Positions 49,885 through 59,328 of a DNA stretch of 64,000 bases are shown here, piece after piece (within the stretch, counting starts at the first letter, position 1; the number at the start of each line of letters is the position of its first letter). Under the pieces are notes generated by a model that made no database searches, was not told where the DNA came from, and was given only the letters and a program-made list of their open reading frames with translations. Both the position numbers and the translations under genes were made by a program. This DNA comes from Aphanomyces cochlioides (taxonomy: Eukaryota > Oomycota > Saprolegniomycetes > Saprolegniales > Verrucalvaceae): the NCBI GenBank assembly GCA_019828595.1, contig JAHQRK010000013.1:1271501-1335500 (forward strand), read 5' to 3'.

Positions 49885-50639
49885 ACAACGGAGGGTGTGA
49901 GTCCAGCCAAATTTAACTCCAATGACATCTGAAGGGGGGTATCAGACCCCGTGTGTTTTGATTGGATGAAACATTCATTCTAAAATTTCAGCTAAAATGA
50001 AGTCTGACACCCACTAATGTATTGGCGCGATTGGAGATTGATACAAAAAACGAATCCAAATTGGGAAATTTCTAGCGAATCCACAATACTCGGTTTAACT
50101 TGGCTTCAGTATGGTCAAATCGATTTGGAAATGCATTTGATTTTTGGTCGAAAATACAAATTTGACTGAAATTGACAATGTCTATTGTCTATTGAATAAG
50201 GGTTCGTCTGGCAAAATTTCAAAATCAATATGCCATTTTCAGCTAAATTGGGATCAACGATTTATGGCATATTCAAAATAGAGGTAAAACCTCCATCTCG
50301 TAAAATGGCATTTTGGGAGTCTCCACTGAGTATATCCCAACCAAAAATATTGGATTTGGTGCAAAACTCTTGGAGATAAACAAGTTCATATTTTGACTTT
50401 TATTAAGGCCCTGTTTGATGCCAATATCTGAAATTTTCATATCAAGGATTCGAAAAATTGGAGTTTTGGGGCAATTGCCGACGATGACATCGAAAACTCA
50501 GATATTTTCATCGAACACGTTTTGATTCTCAAGAACATTACCTTCATACTGTGATAGCTTGCTAAAACCGATGAGTATAATGTTTTGCAATACTAAATGT
50601 CAACAAGTTTGGCGACGTTCAGTCAATTGGAGGCACTGA

Positions 50640-51404
50640 GTGGTCATGGAGTCATCGTCTTCATGCTCTGCTAAGTGCTCGAGGTCAATCGACATGGAGT
50701 TTCTTCAACATTATGAGCAAGTTGCGTCTCTACCTCACATGGTTGCTTCTGGCAACAAGTCGCTCAAAGCAAGTGGGTGGAACAGTATTCTCACAAGAAT
50801 GAACAAGGTCGGCAATATCACCAGTACCGAGCAACTCAAGACACGGTGGCGAAGAATGAAAGAAGACTATAGTGATTTCCATTGGCTTACTACTCAACAC
50901 TCTGGAGGAGGTAGAGTTGGTATGACAAGCGAGCAATGGGACGAACTTGACAAAAAAAGCAAGAAAAGCAAGCTTTCGCGCTTTCGTTACACCGATTTTC
51001 CCTATTACGACACAGTACAGAGAATTGTTGGAGACACCATAGCCACAGGTGAGCATATTCGTGGCTCAGAAGAGCTCCTAAGACAAGTGCAGAATGACCC
51101 CGTGCAGCCAAGGAACAACGAACATGGCGATGAGGATGAGGAAGGTGTCGACAATGATGAACCAGCGCTTGATTGTCTTTCAGCTGCTCAAAAACGGGCC
51201 AAGTTAATCAATGAAGCCATGAAAGTCGGCCGAAACAAACGTCGCTTGGAATATGACGAAAAAATCCAATTGAAACGGCGAAATGCAACGTCAATTGAGA
51301 GTATTGCAACGAATATTTCAAATCTTGTCCAAATCATGGCTGCTAAACATGGACTAGAACATATCGTTAACGCAAATGCCGATTCGAATGACCACATTGA
51401 ATAG
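50640..51404 (+). CDS. Harbinger accessory Myb/SANT-like protein (254 aa)
   Basis: Residues ~18-105 follow the Myb/SANT-like (trihelix) pattern: FLQHYEQVASLPHMVASGNK, KASGWNSILTRMNK, STEQLKTRWRRMKEDYSDFH, then a GMTSEQWDEL block. An acidic middle (GDEDEEGVDNDEP) and a basic, coiled C-terminus (AMKVGRNKRRLEYDEKIQLK) complete it. In PIF/Harbinger elements such proteins bind sub-terminal DNA and escort the transposase to the nucleus. Its gene ends 17 bp before the convergent transposase stop. Both are intact. Confidence 0.82.
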   Translation: MVMESSSSCSAKCSRSIDMEFLQHYEQVASLPHMVASGNKSLKASGWNSILTRMNKVGNITSTEQLKTRWRRMKEDYSDFHWLTTQHSGGGRVGMTSEQWDELDKKSKKSKLSRFRYTDFPYYDTVQRIVGDTIATGEHIRGSEELLRQVQNDPVQPRNNEHGDEDEEGVDNDEPALDCLSAAQKRAKLINEAMKVGRNKRRLEYDEKIQLKRRNATSIESIATNISNLVQIMAAKHGLEHIVNANADSNDHIE

Positions 51405-51421
51405 GTAAACTTAATACATTT

Positions 51422-52660
51422 CTACTCAATTGTATCGTTATGAATCAAATACGCTTCCCACATTTGTCTTGCAACATTTTCTCGCCATGATTCGCTTTCA
51501 GCAGGTTCAATATCAACTGCGTCTTGATGCAGTTCTTGCATTTCATCTTGAAAGTCTTGTAAATCGGATGAGGATAGTTCGTTTAGCACACTCAATGGTG
51601 CGAATTCAATTGCAAAATTGTGTAAAGCGGCACAAGCGTGAATAGTCTCAACAATTTGTTCGATTGGAAAGGTTAGTCCGCTCGAGAGAACTTTCCATTT
51701 CATCGTCCACATTCCAAATGCTCGCTCGACAATAATGCGTGCTTTCGAGTGTCTATAGTTAAAAATCTCCTTTGCTGTTTGTGGTCTATTTGATGGATCT
51801 GCGGCCCATTCACGAAGATGATAGCGTTGACTGCGAAATGGGGTCAACACTGACGTCGTAAGGCGAAATCCAGCGTCTGCTAGATAGAAACAACCTTCAG
51901 GAATCGTTGCTTCAAAGTTGCTACGGTCCATGACAAATCCATCTGAAGCACAACCTAATTCGTAATAATTAAGCCAGCATAACATGTTTCTATTACCTTC
52001 GGCACCAGCATACAACGCGATAAAACGCCCACATTCATCCACTATTCCAAGAACATTTGTCGACGTATCACCTTTTCTATTTCGAAAACGGTCTGTGCAA
52101 TGTGATGGTACAATGATCGCTACATGTGTCCCGTCAATTGCTCCAATACAATTTCCAAAGAGCGGGTGCTCGGCAAAGAAAGATCTTTTTGACTTTGCTA
52201 TACGGTCGTTCTGATGTGGATGATAGCCGTAGAAATGATGCTTGACAAGGGCGGTTAGAATTGATTTGATGCCAATCTTGCGATAAATGCTCAGTTGGCT
52301 AAACGACTGTCGCTGGAATAATTGTTCTTGGAGCCTCACAGTCGACCCAGTAGCTAGGTATTGCAAAGTGACCAGAACTACAACTCTATGATCCATGCGT
52401 GGGGGTATATGGAGCGAGCATAACCTTACAAGCAAGTCTACACCAGCCTTTGACAGTCGGAAGTTGTCAAAGTAGAGACGACTGCCACCATGTGGAAGCT
52501 GATTTTGTAGTTCGAGAAAGTCAATGAATGCATAAAGTGGCCGGATGAAACGTTGCTCGCGAGACTCTTCTTCATCTGTGTCACTGTCGTTCGCATACAA
52601 TGCTATGGCATTGCTGGCCAGGCTCACCACGACGCCAATTATGACTTCGTCTTCATCCAT
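51422..52660 (-). CDS. PIF/Harbinger transposase (DDE_Tnp_4), intact, 412 aa
   Basis: N-terminal helical region (residues ~60-135, with LSKAGVDLLVRL and YLATGSTVRLQEQLFQRQSF, helix-turn-helix-like) is followed by the catalytic core: GNCIGAIDGTHVAI (D176), CFYLADAGFRLTT (D262) and KARIIVERAFGMWTMKWKVL (E312). The ADAG and VERAFG blocks are diagnostic of PIF/Harbinger DDE enzymes, which insert at 3-bp TWA sites. No lesion is seen and the element has a perfect TAA duplication. It is a different subfamily from the transposases at 28794 and 45966, which have LVDGIYP at the second Asp block. Confidence 0.92.
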   Translation of the reverse strand: MDEDEVIIGVVVSLASNAIALYANDSDTDEEESREQRFIRPLYAFIDFLELQNQLPHGGSRLYFDNFRLSKAGVDLLVRLCSLHIPPRMDHRVVVLVTLQYLATGSTVRLQEQLFQRQSFSQLSIYRKIGIKSILTALVKHHFYGYHPHQNDRIAKSKRSFFAEHPLFGNCIGAIDGTHVAIIVPSHCTDRFRNRKGDTSTNVLGIVDECGRFIALYAGAEGNRNMLCWLNYYELGCASDGFVMDRSNFEATIPEGCFYLADAGFRLTTSVLTPFRSQRYHLREWAADPSNRPQTAKEIFNYRHSKARIIVERAFGMWTMKWKVLSSGLTFPIEQIVETIHACAALHNFAIEFAPLSVLNELSSSDLQDFQDEMQELHQDAVDIEPAESESWRENVARQMWEAYLIHNDTIE

Positions 52661-53015
52661 GCCTTTCCTTCCAAAACTCGATGATGTGAAACACGCACTG
52701 GCTTTCTCGACTCACTGGTGAATAGGTAGAAATTTTATTTCAGATATTTTATGGGACAATGGTTTTGGGTCATTGTATCAGTGCCCCATTTTGATTATAT
52801 TCGTGTTTGATGAAATCTCCAAAATCCCCAAATTTTTGCCATTTTCCATATGTTTCGACCAAATTTCTCAGAAATATCGGAGTTGATATTTTCATCAAAC
52901 AGGCCCTAATTGAATTTGGCCTCAAAATGCCATTTTGGGCCTATTTATTGTAATATTTTCGGTTGCCAGACGGGCCCTAAATATATTTATTGTGCAATCA
53001 GTATTTTTCAAGTTG

Positions 53016-53992
53016 ATGGCAGCGCAGTCTGAGGATGACACCTTGAGCAAGAAGAGGCAAAAGAGGACAAACTACGGAAGCTACCTGCCTGTGGGTCCTA
53101 GCACACGTACATATTGTATCACTCTTGCCTACGACGGTCGCGCATACGGTGGATTTCAGCTCCAAGAAGACCAATCCTTGAATATTCGAACGGTTCAAGC
53201 TGTGGTCGAAGATGCTCTCCAACGTACAACAGGCGAAACTATTCGCATACGTGCTGCATCACGTACAGACAAAGGTGTGCATGCATTGGGCCAGCTCGTC
53301 GCGTTTGCAAGTGCTGGCCAGTGTGAAGATGCCAATGACTTCCTCCGTGCACTCAACAATCGCTTTCCAGAAGATGTTGTAAGGCTCTCATGACTCTCTC
53401 ATTCCCCCAGCTCATGGACTCTCACAGGTTGCGACGGCCATATCTCATGTTGCTGATGATTTTGATCCACGCCAAGCCAGCAAATTCAAGTGCTACGTGT
53501 ATAAACTCCGCCATGGTGGAATACGTCGTGTCCTCGGTCGTGAGCAGCTTTGGCAGGTAAATATCCCAGGCTAGAACAGCCTGAAAATGCTGAATCGTGT
53601 AGCTAAGCAAAGAACTCAATGTGGACGCCATGAAACAAGCTGCAGACTATTTGCAAAGTGAAGACGCACTGGACTTCCGCATGTTTTCTCCCGCGAAAGC
53701 TCTCGACAAATCCAAGAGCACACTCTGTCGCGTGACCAACGTTGAGCTCTCCTGTCTAGCAGATCGCGAGATTCACATCGAATTTCAGGGTGATCGATTT
53801 CTCTACAGGATGGTGCGCAATATTGTCGGCGTGCTAGTCGACGTGGGTCTTGGCAAACTTTCTTCGCAACAAGTCGAAGAAATGGTGACCAAACCGACAA
53901 AACCCACGGCTTGCACAGGCGCGCCACCTCATGGCCTTGTCTTGAAATGGATTCAACTGAAAGACGAACCTTCAGCAGACACTCTGGCATGA
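53016..53992 (+). CDS. tRNA pseudouridine synthase, TruA/Pus-like (three exons)
   Basis: Exons 53016-53378, 53428-53556 and 53603-53992 join in phase 0 through 49- and 46-nt GT-AG introns to give 293 residues. TRTYCITLAYDGRAYGGFQL opens the TruA fold; AASRTDKGVHALGQ holds the catalytic Asp85. Later blocks FDPRQASKFKCYVYKLRHGG, LDFRMFSPA and FLYRMVRNIVGVLVDVGLGK are typical TruA C-terminal motifs. TruA-type enzymes convert U38-40 of tRNA anticodon arms to pseudouridine. The frame is open back to 52935, but that extension is translated MITE end, so the ATG at 53016 is preferred. A MITE ends 38 bp upstream, so the promoter must be very short or lie in the MITE. Confidence 0.88.
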
Positions 53993-54865
53993 CCCAAGCT
54001 GGTCAAGAAACGACTCCGAGTCCGTCGACGACCATTGCATAGCTGAATATTGTGGCTTTCCCAAACTTTATCCTCTCTGGCTCCGAACACGACTGAGCTC
54101 AAGACAATGCGATCTATGTCATGCCTTGCTATGAGCTATCAATAAAGAACTTCTTGGATTTACAACTACACAAGAAAGACCGAGCTCATGGGGACTGACT
54201 GGAGAGGAATTGTGCTTATGAGAGGAAAGACCGTCGTCAAATCGCAGTGCTTTCACCCCAGATCCCTTGTCTAGTTGGTCAAACGCAGCTCCTCTCTGCG
54301 GCAACAGTGCTTGTAGTCCAATGCTCCAAAGGGAGCCAGCGAGTTGCAGAGCACAAGGAAGACATCAACTTGTCTTCGGGGCTTTCCACTGCCTTATCAT
54401 CGTCTTCCTATCACTTTTCCTCTTCTCAAGAGCATCAAAGAACGAGGTACGCCATCGTAGCACCCATAAACATTGACCATAATCACGATCAACGCATTGT
54501 CCAAAGTTGCAACTTTTCAATCATTCCACTGCATGAAGCTCTAGCTCTGTTCAAGACGCCAGCGATAACTTCACGAACTCTTATGGCCTTATCTGTCAAT
54601 GAAGAACTTTAAGCATCACGCCAAGAGTGCCATGGAGGAGCAATGAACTCTCGCGTTGGTTGGACCATTTGCACAAGACCTTGCGTCTCTCCAAGCACGA
54701 GTTGTGATATAAAGGCTGATCCACCTCTTGGCGACATTCCTGAGCATCTTCCCCGAACTAAACGGATCCCCCCTTTCGAGTCCTATTACGGTACACTGCC
54801 AACTCTTCCCTGCCTCTGCTCCAAGCCCGCATTTTGAAAAAGAGCGTCGACGCCGTCTGCGAGCC
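53993..54865. other. Spacer holding the duplicated upstream block
   Basis: 54430-54620 resembles 61415-61600 (shared CATAAACATTGACCATAATC, GCAACTTT, CGAACTCTTATGGC/ACAACTCTTATGGC-like stretches). It is the promoter-side part of a segmental duplication with the gene at 61837. No separate gene is supported. Confidence 0.5.
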
Positions 54866-55405
54866 ATGCCCGAGTGTGTTTTCAAGAACTGCGCCAACCC
54901 AGCGGAACCATCGTCCATCAAATGCGCCGACCACAAAAGTCGCTCACTCTGCACCGTTACTGGCTGCGAGAATCAATGCTACGCTCGTGGACGGTGCATT
55001 CGTCATGGTGCCAAGAACATTTGCATGTCCTCGGACTGCGGAACGGCTTCTCGGTCGTATGGCTTTTGCTATCGCCATCGCCAGGATAAGCCAGCTCTTA
55101 TCCCGGAGGCCACGACAACGACGCAATGCCAAGCTTCACCCGATTGTTTATACCGACCGACTGATGCAAGTGGAGTTTGTAGCTGGCATATGACACTGCC
55201 CCCTGGGGAGAGCCATGATGCTGATGAGCTCTTGACCGAGGCGTTATATTGTATCATTTGCGACTTTGGCCAAGACGTTGACCAGGAAGAAAAGTTGTCA
55301 GCCCAAGATGCAATCTACTCGACGTCCTGCGACGCCAAGACGTGGAGCCGTGGACTCTCGCATGTGGCATCGTCGTCATGCAATGCTGTCATGAGCGACG
55401 TTTAA
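54866..55405 (+). CDS. Cys/His-module protein, diverged subfamily (179 aa)
   Basis: The frame is open from 54728, but the family start MPECVFKNCANPAEPSSIKC at 54866 matches the paralogue at 61837 (MPKCFFRTCCHPAEPSSEKC) and is preferred. Modules: C4-C9-C20, VTGCENQCYARGRCIRH, SSDCGTASRSYGFCYRH, then a looser ASPDCLYRPTDASGVCSWH; so four to five C-x4-C-x9/10-C-x2-H units, with spacing altered in the last one. The C-terminal ~75 residues are acidic and end in CNAVMSDV, shared with the paralogue (CDTVMSDV). The family link to the 12-26 kb cluster is clear, but similarity is low. Function unknown; zinc binding is likely. Confidence 0.75.
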   Translation: MPECVFKNCANPAEPSSIKCADHKSRSLCTVTGCENQCYARGRCIRHGAKNICMSSDCGTASRSYGFCYRHRQDKPALIPEATTTTQCQASPDCLYRPTDASGVCSWHMTLPPGESHDADELLTEALYCIICDFGQDVDQEEKLSAQDAIYSTSCDAKTWSRGLSHVASSSCNAVMSDV

Positions 55406-55479
55406 ATTTGTATGCCTGCTTGCAACATGTTGATGGAGTTTTGTGACGTGTCATCGTCGATCAGAGATAGATCAGGAGA

Positions 55480-55873
55480 TCAGGAGCATTCCCGCTGCAT
55501 CCCTTGCAGCATGAACATGCCGCGAGCATCAACAGGTAGCTGAACTGAAGCGCAATGGGTGAATTCGAGCTCTGTGGCTCTGACATTGTAGACCGGCTTA
55601 CAAGCATGGACGACAGTAATGGCTCGATTTAGTGAACCCTTCACCAATATAAAATATTACAGTTATCATGTTCCACACGGGTAATGATTATGAAAGGTAA
55701 TTTCTACTATCATGGTAGTGCCCATCGAAATGGGCCGTGAAGTTCACAACAACATCCAAAGCATTCAGTGAATTATTCATGACATCAACCAACAACCGCC
55801 AAATCTCAGTACCGTTTGGGTCATCTGCAATTCCCTTCGTGTGGCCATCGACGTCTGTGGTGTTCAAACGACT
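55480..55873 (-). pseudogene. Two unassigned exon-like coding blocks
   Basis: On the minus strand 55873-55697 reads TDVDGHTKGIADDPNGTEIW then RLLVDVMNNSLNALDVVVNF, and 55637-55480 reads ITVVHACKPVYNVRATELEF then CASVQLPVDARGMFMLQGMQ and a TGA stop. Both have coding-like composition but are separated by an AT-rich stretch without a clean in-phase GT-AG intron, and upstream lies a MITE (55968-56381). It is either the 3' half of a gene broken by the MITE or an unresolved intron-split gene. No family recognised. Confidence 0.45.
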
Positions 55874-55967
55874 TGAATAAACTCTATATTATTATAACTT
55901 GTCCTGCTTGCAATGTTCCACATTGCGTTAGGATCCGAGGGAAGTGTAACGTTAATGTGTGTTTTTA

Positions 55968-56381
55968 CCGTATTCCTTTTGGGTAGACAGACAGCCATGT
56001 ACACCGGATAACAGAAATTCATCCGGATTTTTAAGATGCATACAAATTTCAAGTAATTTTTAAAATATCATTTTAAGAGGCTATATTGAATGTTACAGGC
56101 TACATAGTATCAAAACCAGCCAATCAACACTGTGTTTCTATCTCGGTACGATATCGCTGTGATTTTGTGTTGCTTGGGATTGCGACCAATTCCAAGACAA
56201 TTGAGACGTCCTCTGGGCCAGGTTGCAGGCTTGTCTGTGTCGATCATTGTCGCCAGAATCAACAAATGACAACCAACCAGTCACTACTATGGAAACTTAT
56301 ATTTTGATTGAAATTAAATTTGTAAAGACATTAGATTTTACAGTATTGTTCTTACCGTCCGTCTACCCAAAAGGAATACGG
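55968..56381. mobile_element. TA-flanked MITE, 414 bp
   Basis: Ends CCGTATTCCTTTTGGGTAGAC and its complement with TA on both outer sides (55966-55967, 56382-56383). The first bases resemble the MITE at 26677 (CCGTATTTCC), but the rest differs, so it is a separate Tc1/mariner-type family. No coding capacity. Confidence 0.8.
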
Positions 56382-56383
56382 TA

Positions 56384-57280
56384 CAATTGGGTATTTGATC
56401 ATTTTATATACCATTTTTGTCAAATTTACAAAAATTTACGTATTTTAGTCCGAAGTAACCTCCTTGCGAAATCTTGCATTAATCGATAAACTGTGCGAAA
56501 AAGGTTTTCTATTATATCCAAATCTTCATACACGTCCTTCAAATTACCTACGAAATATAATACAACTTATTTTTCTACTTTACTTCATTTGTCATGTGAG
56601 AAAAATATCTATGGGACGGAATATGTGTTTTGATAGTTTCCTCTTTGAATCGATATTTTGACTTTTGAAGAAAATAGCGAGATATACAGTATAATAATTT
56701 ATACAGGTCTAAAGCAAACAAAATCGAGACTTTACTTCCAATTGAGCAATCAATGATAGGAGGGTATCGCTTCTGGAGTTCTTTGTAGATATTGCGTCTG
56801 TTATATTTTATGACAGGGCGGCCAGTCGCGAGTCTGTGTGGGTGATGGCTTGGATTTGGAACTATCAAAACAAAATGATTGACTGCTACGTATGCCAAAT
56901 GCACGAAGTGCAATTTTTCCCGCCCGCGGGCATTTCAAATATGTATTATGGGAGGTATTTGATGTGTGAAAGTTACCTCAGCAAAGAATAACGGATGATA
57001 TAAATTTTAAGAGGAAATTTCTTTTCTCACATGACAAATCAAATAAAGTATGTCACAGTCACTTCAAGGATGCGTTGTGAAGTGAGTAATTCATTTGCAT
57101 TCACGTCAATACTTTAATCTATATTTAATATTCTAGTATGACTGTGTGAGCAGCGTCGTGTATTTAAATAATGAGATGTACTTTTCATATTCAGACAACG
57201 AAGGCTCCAGCATCTATCTCATCTGTGTCGTCTAGGATGTGTGTGCGACCTATATATTCTAGTTTGACTGTGTCAGCAGC
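56384..57280. other. AT-rich spacer with short repeats before the satellite
   Basis: No gene. Around 57130-57156 and 57254-57280 a 27-bp string (ATATTCTAGTNTGACTGTGT ...) occurs twice in direct orientation just before the satellite begins. Confidence 0.5.
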
Positions 57281-58210
57281 TTAAGGGTGGATAACAGAGT
57301 AAAGTATATGTTGTATGATCGAATTACTCGCGTGACGTATTGACGACTTATTGCATTAGTTTAAGGGAGGATAACAGAGTAAAGTATATGTTGTATGATC
57401 GAATTACTCGCGTGACGTATTGACGACTTATTGCATTAGTTTAAGGGAGGATAACAGAGTAAAGTATATGTTGTATAATCGAATTACTCGCGTGACGTAT
57501 TGACGACTTATTGCATTAGTTTAAGGGAGGATAACAGAGTAAAGTATATGTTGTATGATCGAATTACTCGCGTGACGTATTGACGACTTATTGCATTAGT
57601 TTAAGGGAGGATAACAGAGTAAAGGATATGTTGTATAATCGAATTACTCGCGTGATGAATTGACGACTTATTGCATTAGTTTAAGGGAGGATAACAGAGT
57701 AAAGTATATGTTGTATGATCGAATTACTCGCGTGATGAATTGAAGACTTATTGCATTAGTTTAAGGGAGGATAACAGAGTAAAGTATATGTTGTATAATC
57801 GAATTACTCGCGTGACGTATTGACGACTTATTGCATTAGTTTAAGGGAGGATAACAGAGTAAAGTATATGTTGTATAATCGAATTACTCGCGTGATGAAT
57901 TGACGACTTATTGCATTAGTTGAAGGGAGGATAACAGAGTAAAGTATATGTTGTATGATCGAATTACTCGCGTGATGAATTGAAGACTTATTGCATTAGT
58001 TTAAGGGAGGATAACAGAGTAAAGTATATGTTGTATGATCGAATTACTCGCGTGATGAATTGACGACTTATTGCATTAGTTTAAGGGAGGATAACAGAGT
58101 AAAGGATATGTTGTATGATCGAATTACTCGCGTGATGGATTGACGGCATATTGCTTTAGTTTAAGGGTGGATATTGACGACTTATTGCTTTAATTTTAGG
58201 GTGGATAACA
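57281..58210 (+). repeat. 80-bp satellite, ~11 complete units
   Basis: Units start with TTAAGGGAGGATAACAGAG at 57281 and every 80 bp to 58081, then a truncated unit. Two sequence types alternate: one with GACGTATTGACGAC and one with GATGAATTGACGAC or GATGAATTGAAGAC; TGATC/TAATC and AAAGTATATG/AAAGGATATG vary independently. No open frame is kept across units. It borders the Harbinger-type element at 58257. Confidence 0.95.
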
Positions 58211-58465
58211 TTGTATACTCGTTACTGTATACTGATTATCGCGGATTTTGGATAATAGAGAACTTTCGGTAGCCCAAATTTCGACATTAGATAGACATTT
58301 TCCTTTATAAATTAATATTCCTCTACAAACGCATAGTCGAGATTCGGCCCAAAGTCGAAGTGGCTTCGACATAGTGGCGTCCTAAGTCTAAGTCACTTCG
58401 ACTTAATACACATGGGAATTTAGGATAACTGTTGTGTAGTCAGTTCACATTCTACTGGAGCCACC

Positions 58466-59167
58466 AATGGCCACTCCACCAGACGAAAGCAGCGAATCCT
58501 TTGATGTGTCGAACTGTTGCAAATTTTCATGCCACCACGACATTCAACTTCTTCAGCAAGTGTCAATTGTCCGACCTTGGAAGCCAACCGTGGCAAGCTG
58601 ACTGCAGCATGGGACGAGATAGCGTCCGAATTATCCCGACAGCCACGCTTTGGAATGAACAAAAAATCTGTGGCTCTAAGGGCCAGGTTTGAATCAATTA
58701 TGACGAGGTTTATCAAAGGGGAGAAGCTATCCCTACGACAGTCAGGGACGACAGAGGAATACGAAGAGCGTGATGTCCTCCTAACAGACATTAGAGCCCG
58801 CATTGACGACTACGAGCAAGTCGGAGTGGAAAAACGTCAAGCTGCCAAGCGCAAGACGGAGGGGATCCAAAACTCCGGACTCGTCATGCGACAACTAGCG
58901 ATGGATGAATTGACGTCAAGCAGTAGCCACGTACCAGTCAAGAAGAAATCCAAGCGTCCTGCACCAACTGTGAATATCAACGCGTTTGTTGAGACAATCC
59001 AAACTGCCATTGACGAGAAAAAGCAACGGGAGAAGAGGATGGAGGACATCGCAATCCAGCGCTTGGAATTCGATCGTGAACAAGCCTCCCGTCAAGCTGC
59101 GCAGTTCGAAGCGAACCAGCGTATGACTTTGGAACTTCTTGGAGCTTTCTTGAAAAAAATGGAATAA
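58466..59167 (+). pseudogene. Harbinger accessory Myb/SANT-like protein, one frameshift
   Basis: From 58466 one frame gives MATPPDESSESFDVSNC ... HHDIQLLQQVSIVRPWKPTV; near 58580-58590 it shifts to RGKLTAAWDEIASELSRQPR and KKSVALRARFESIMTRFIKG ... SGTTEEYEERDVLLTDIRA. This is the Myb/SANT-like helper type of oomycete transposons. The C-terminus is basic and coiled (KKQREKRMEDIAIQRLEFDR) and stops at 59167. The frame from 58517 alone would give a 216-aa protein that may still hold most of the DNA-binding region. Confidence 0.7.
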
Positions 59168-59328
59168 AAATGTATGACATAAAATCCTTTTTTCTATCTA
59201 ATTAGACAATGTTAAGCCTAAATAGGACTCTAACTTAATATTAAATGCATTAAATTTAGGAATGTCCTAAAACTAATATTATTTTCGATATCACACGAAA
59301 GTTTATTATTATTTTGATCAGGCGAGTC

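Larger units (their letters stand above)
48342..50015. mobile_element. Harbinger-type element, deletion derivative, AAT duplication
   Basis: Ends AGTGGGTGTCAGAC (48342-48355) and its complement (50002-50015), followed inward by TTTTAGCTGAAA on both sides. AAT flanks both ends (48339-48341, 50016-50018). Inside are an accessory gene (plus) and a truncated transposase (minus) converging on each other. Confidence 0.8.
50407..52906. mobile_element. Complete PIF/Harbinger element, 2,500 bp, TAA duplication
   Basis: Ends GGCCCTGTTTGATG and GGGCCTGTTTGATG (inverted), each bordered by TAA (50404-50406, 52907-52909), inside an older MITE whose halves align across the insertion. It contains an accessory gene (50640-51404, plus) and a transposase gene (51422-52660, minus), both uninterrupted. 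This is the best candidate in the window for an autonomous, possibly active element. Confidence 0.9.
50200..52977. mobile_element. Harbinger-type MITE (same family as 10556), split by a nested element
   Basis: Outer ends GGGTTCGTCTGGCAA and, inverted, GGGCCCGTCTGGCAA with TAA on both sides (50197-50199, 52978-52980). Removing 50407-52906 plus one TAA leaves a ~275-bp copy collinear with the inverse of the MITE at 10556-10814. Its right end lies 38 bp before the start codon of the TruA-type gene. Confidence 0.88.

Noticed and set aside
52935..53015. N-terminal extension of the TruA-type frame (27 codons)
   Set aside because: It is translation of the MITE end; the same peptide appears in frames at the MITE cluster near 10860. 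The ATG at 53016 fits the family start.
57281..58210. Possible CRISPR array
   Set aside because: Regular 80-bp units have no unique spacers and no cas genes; it is a eukaryotic satellite.
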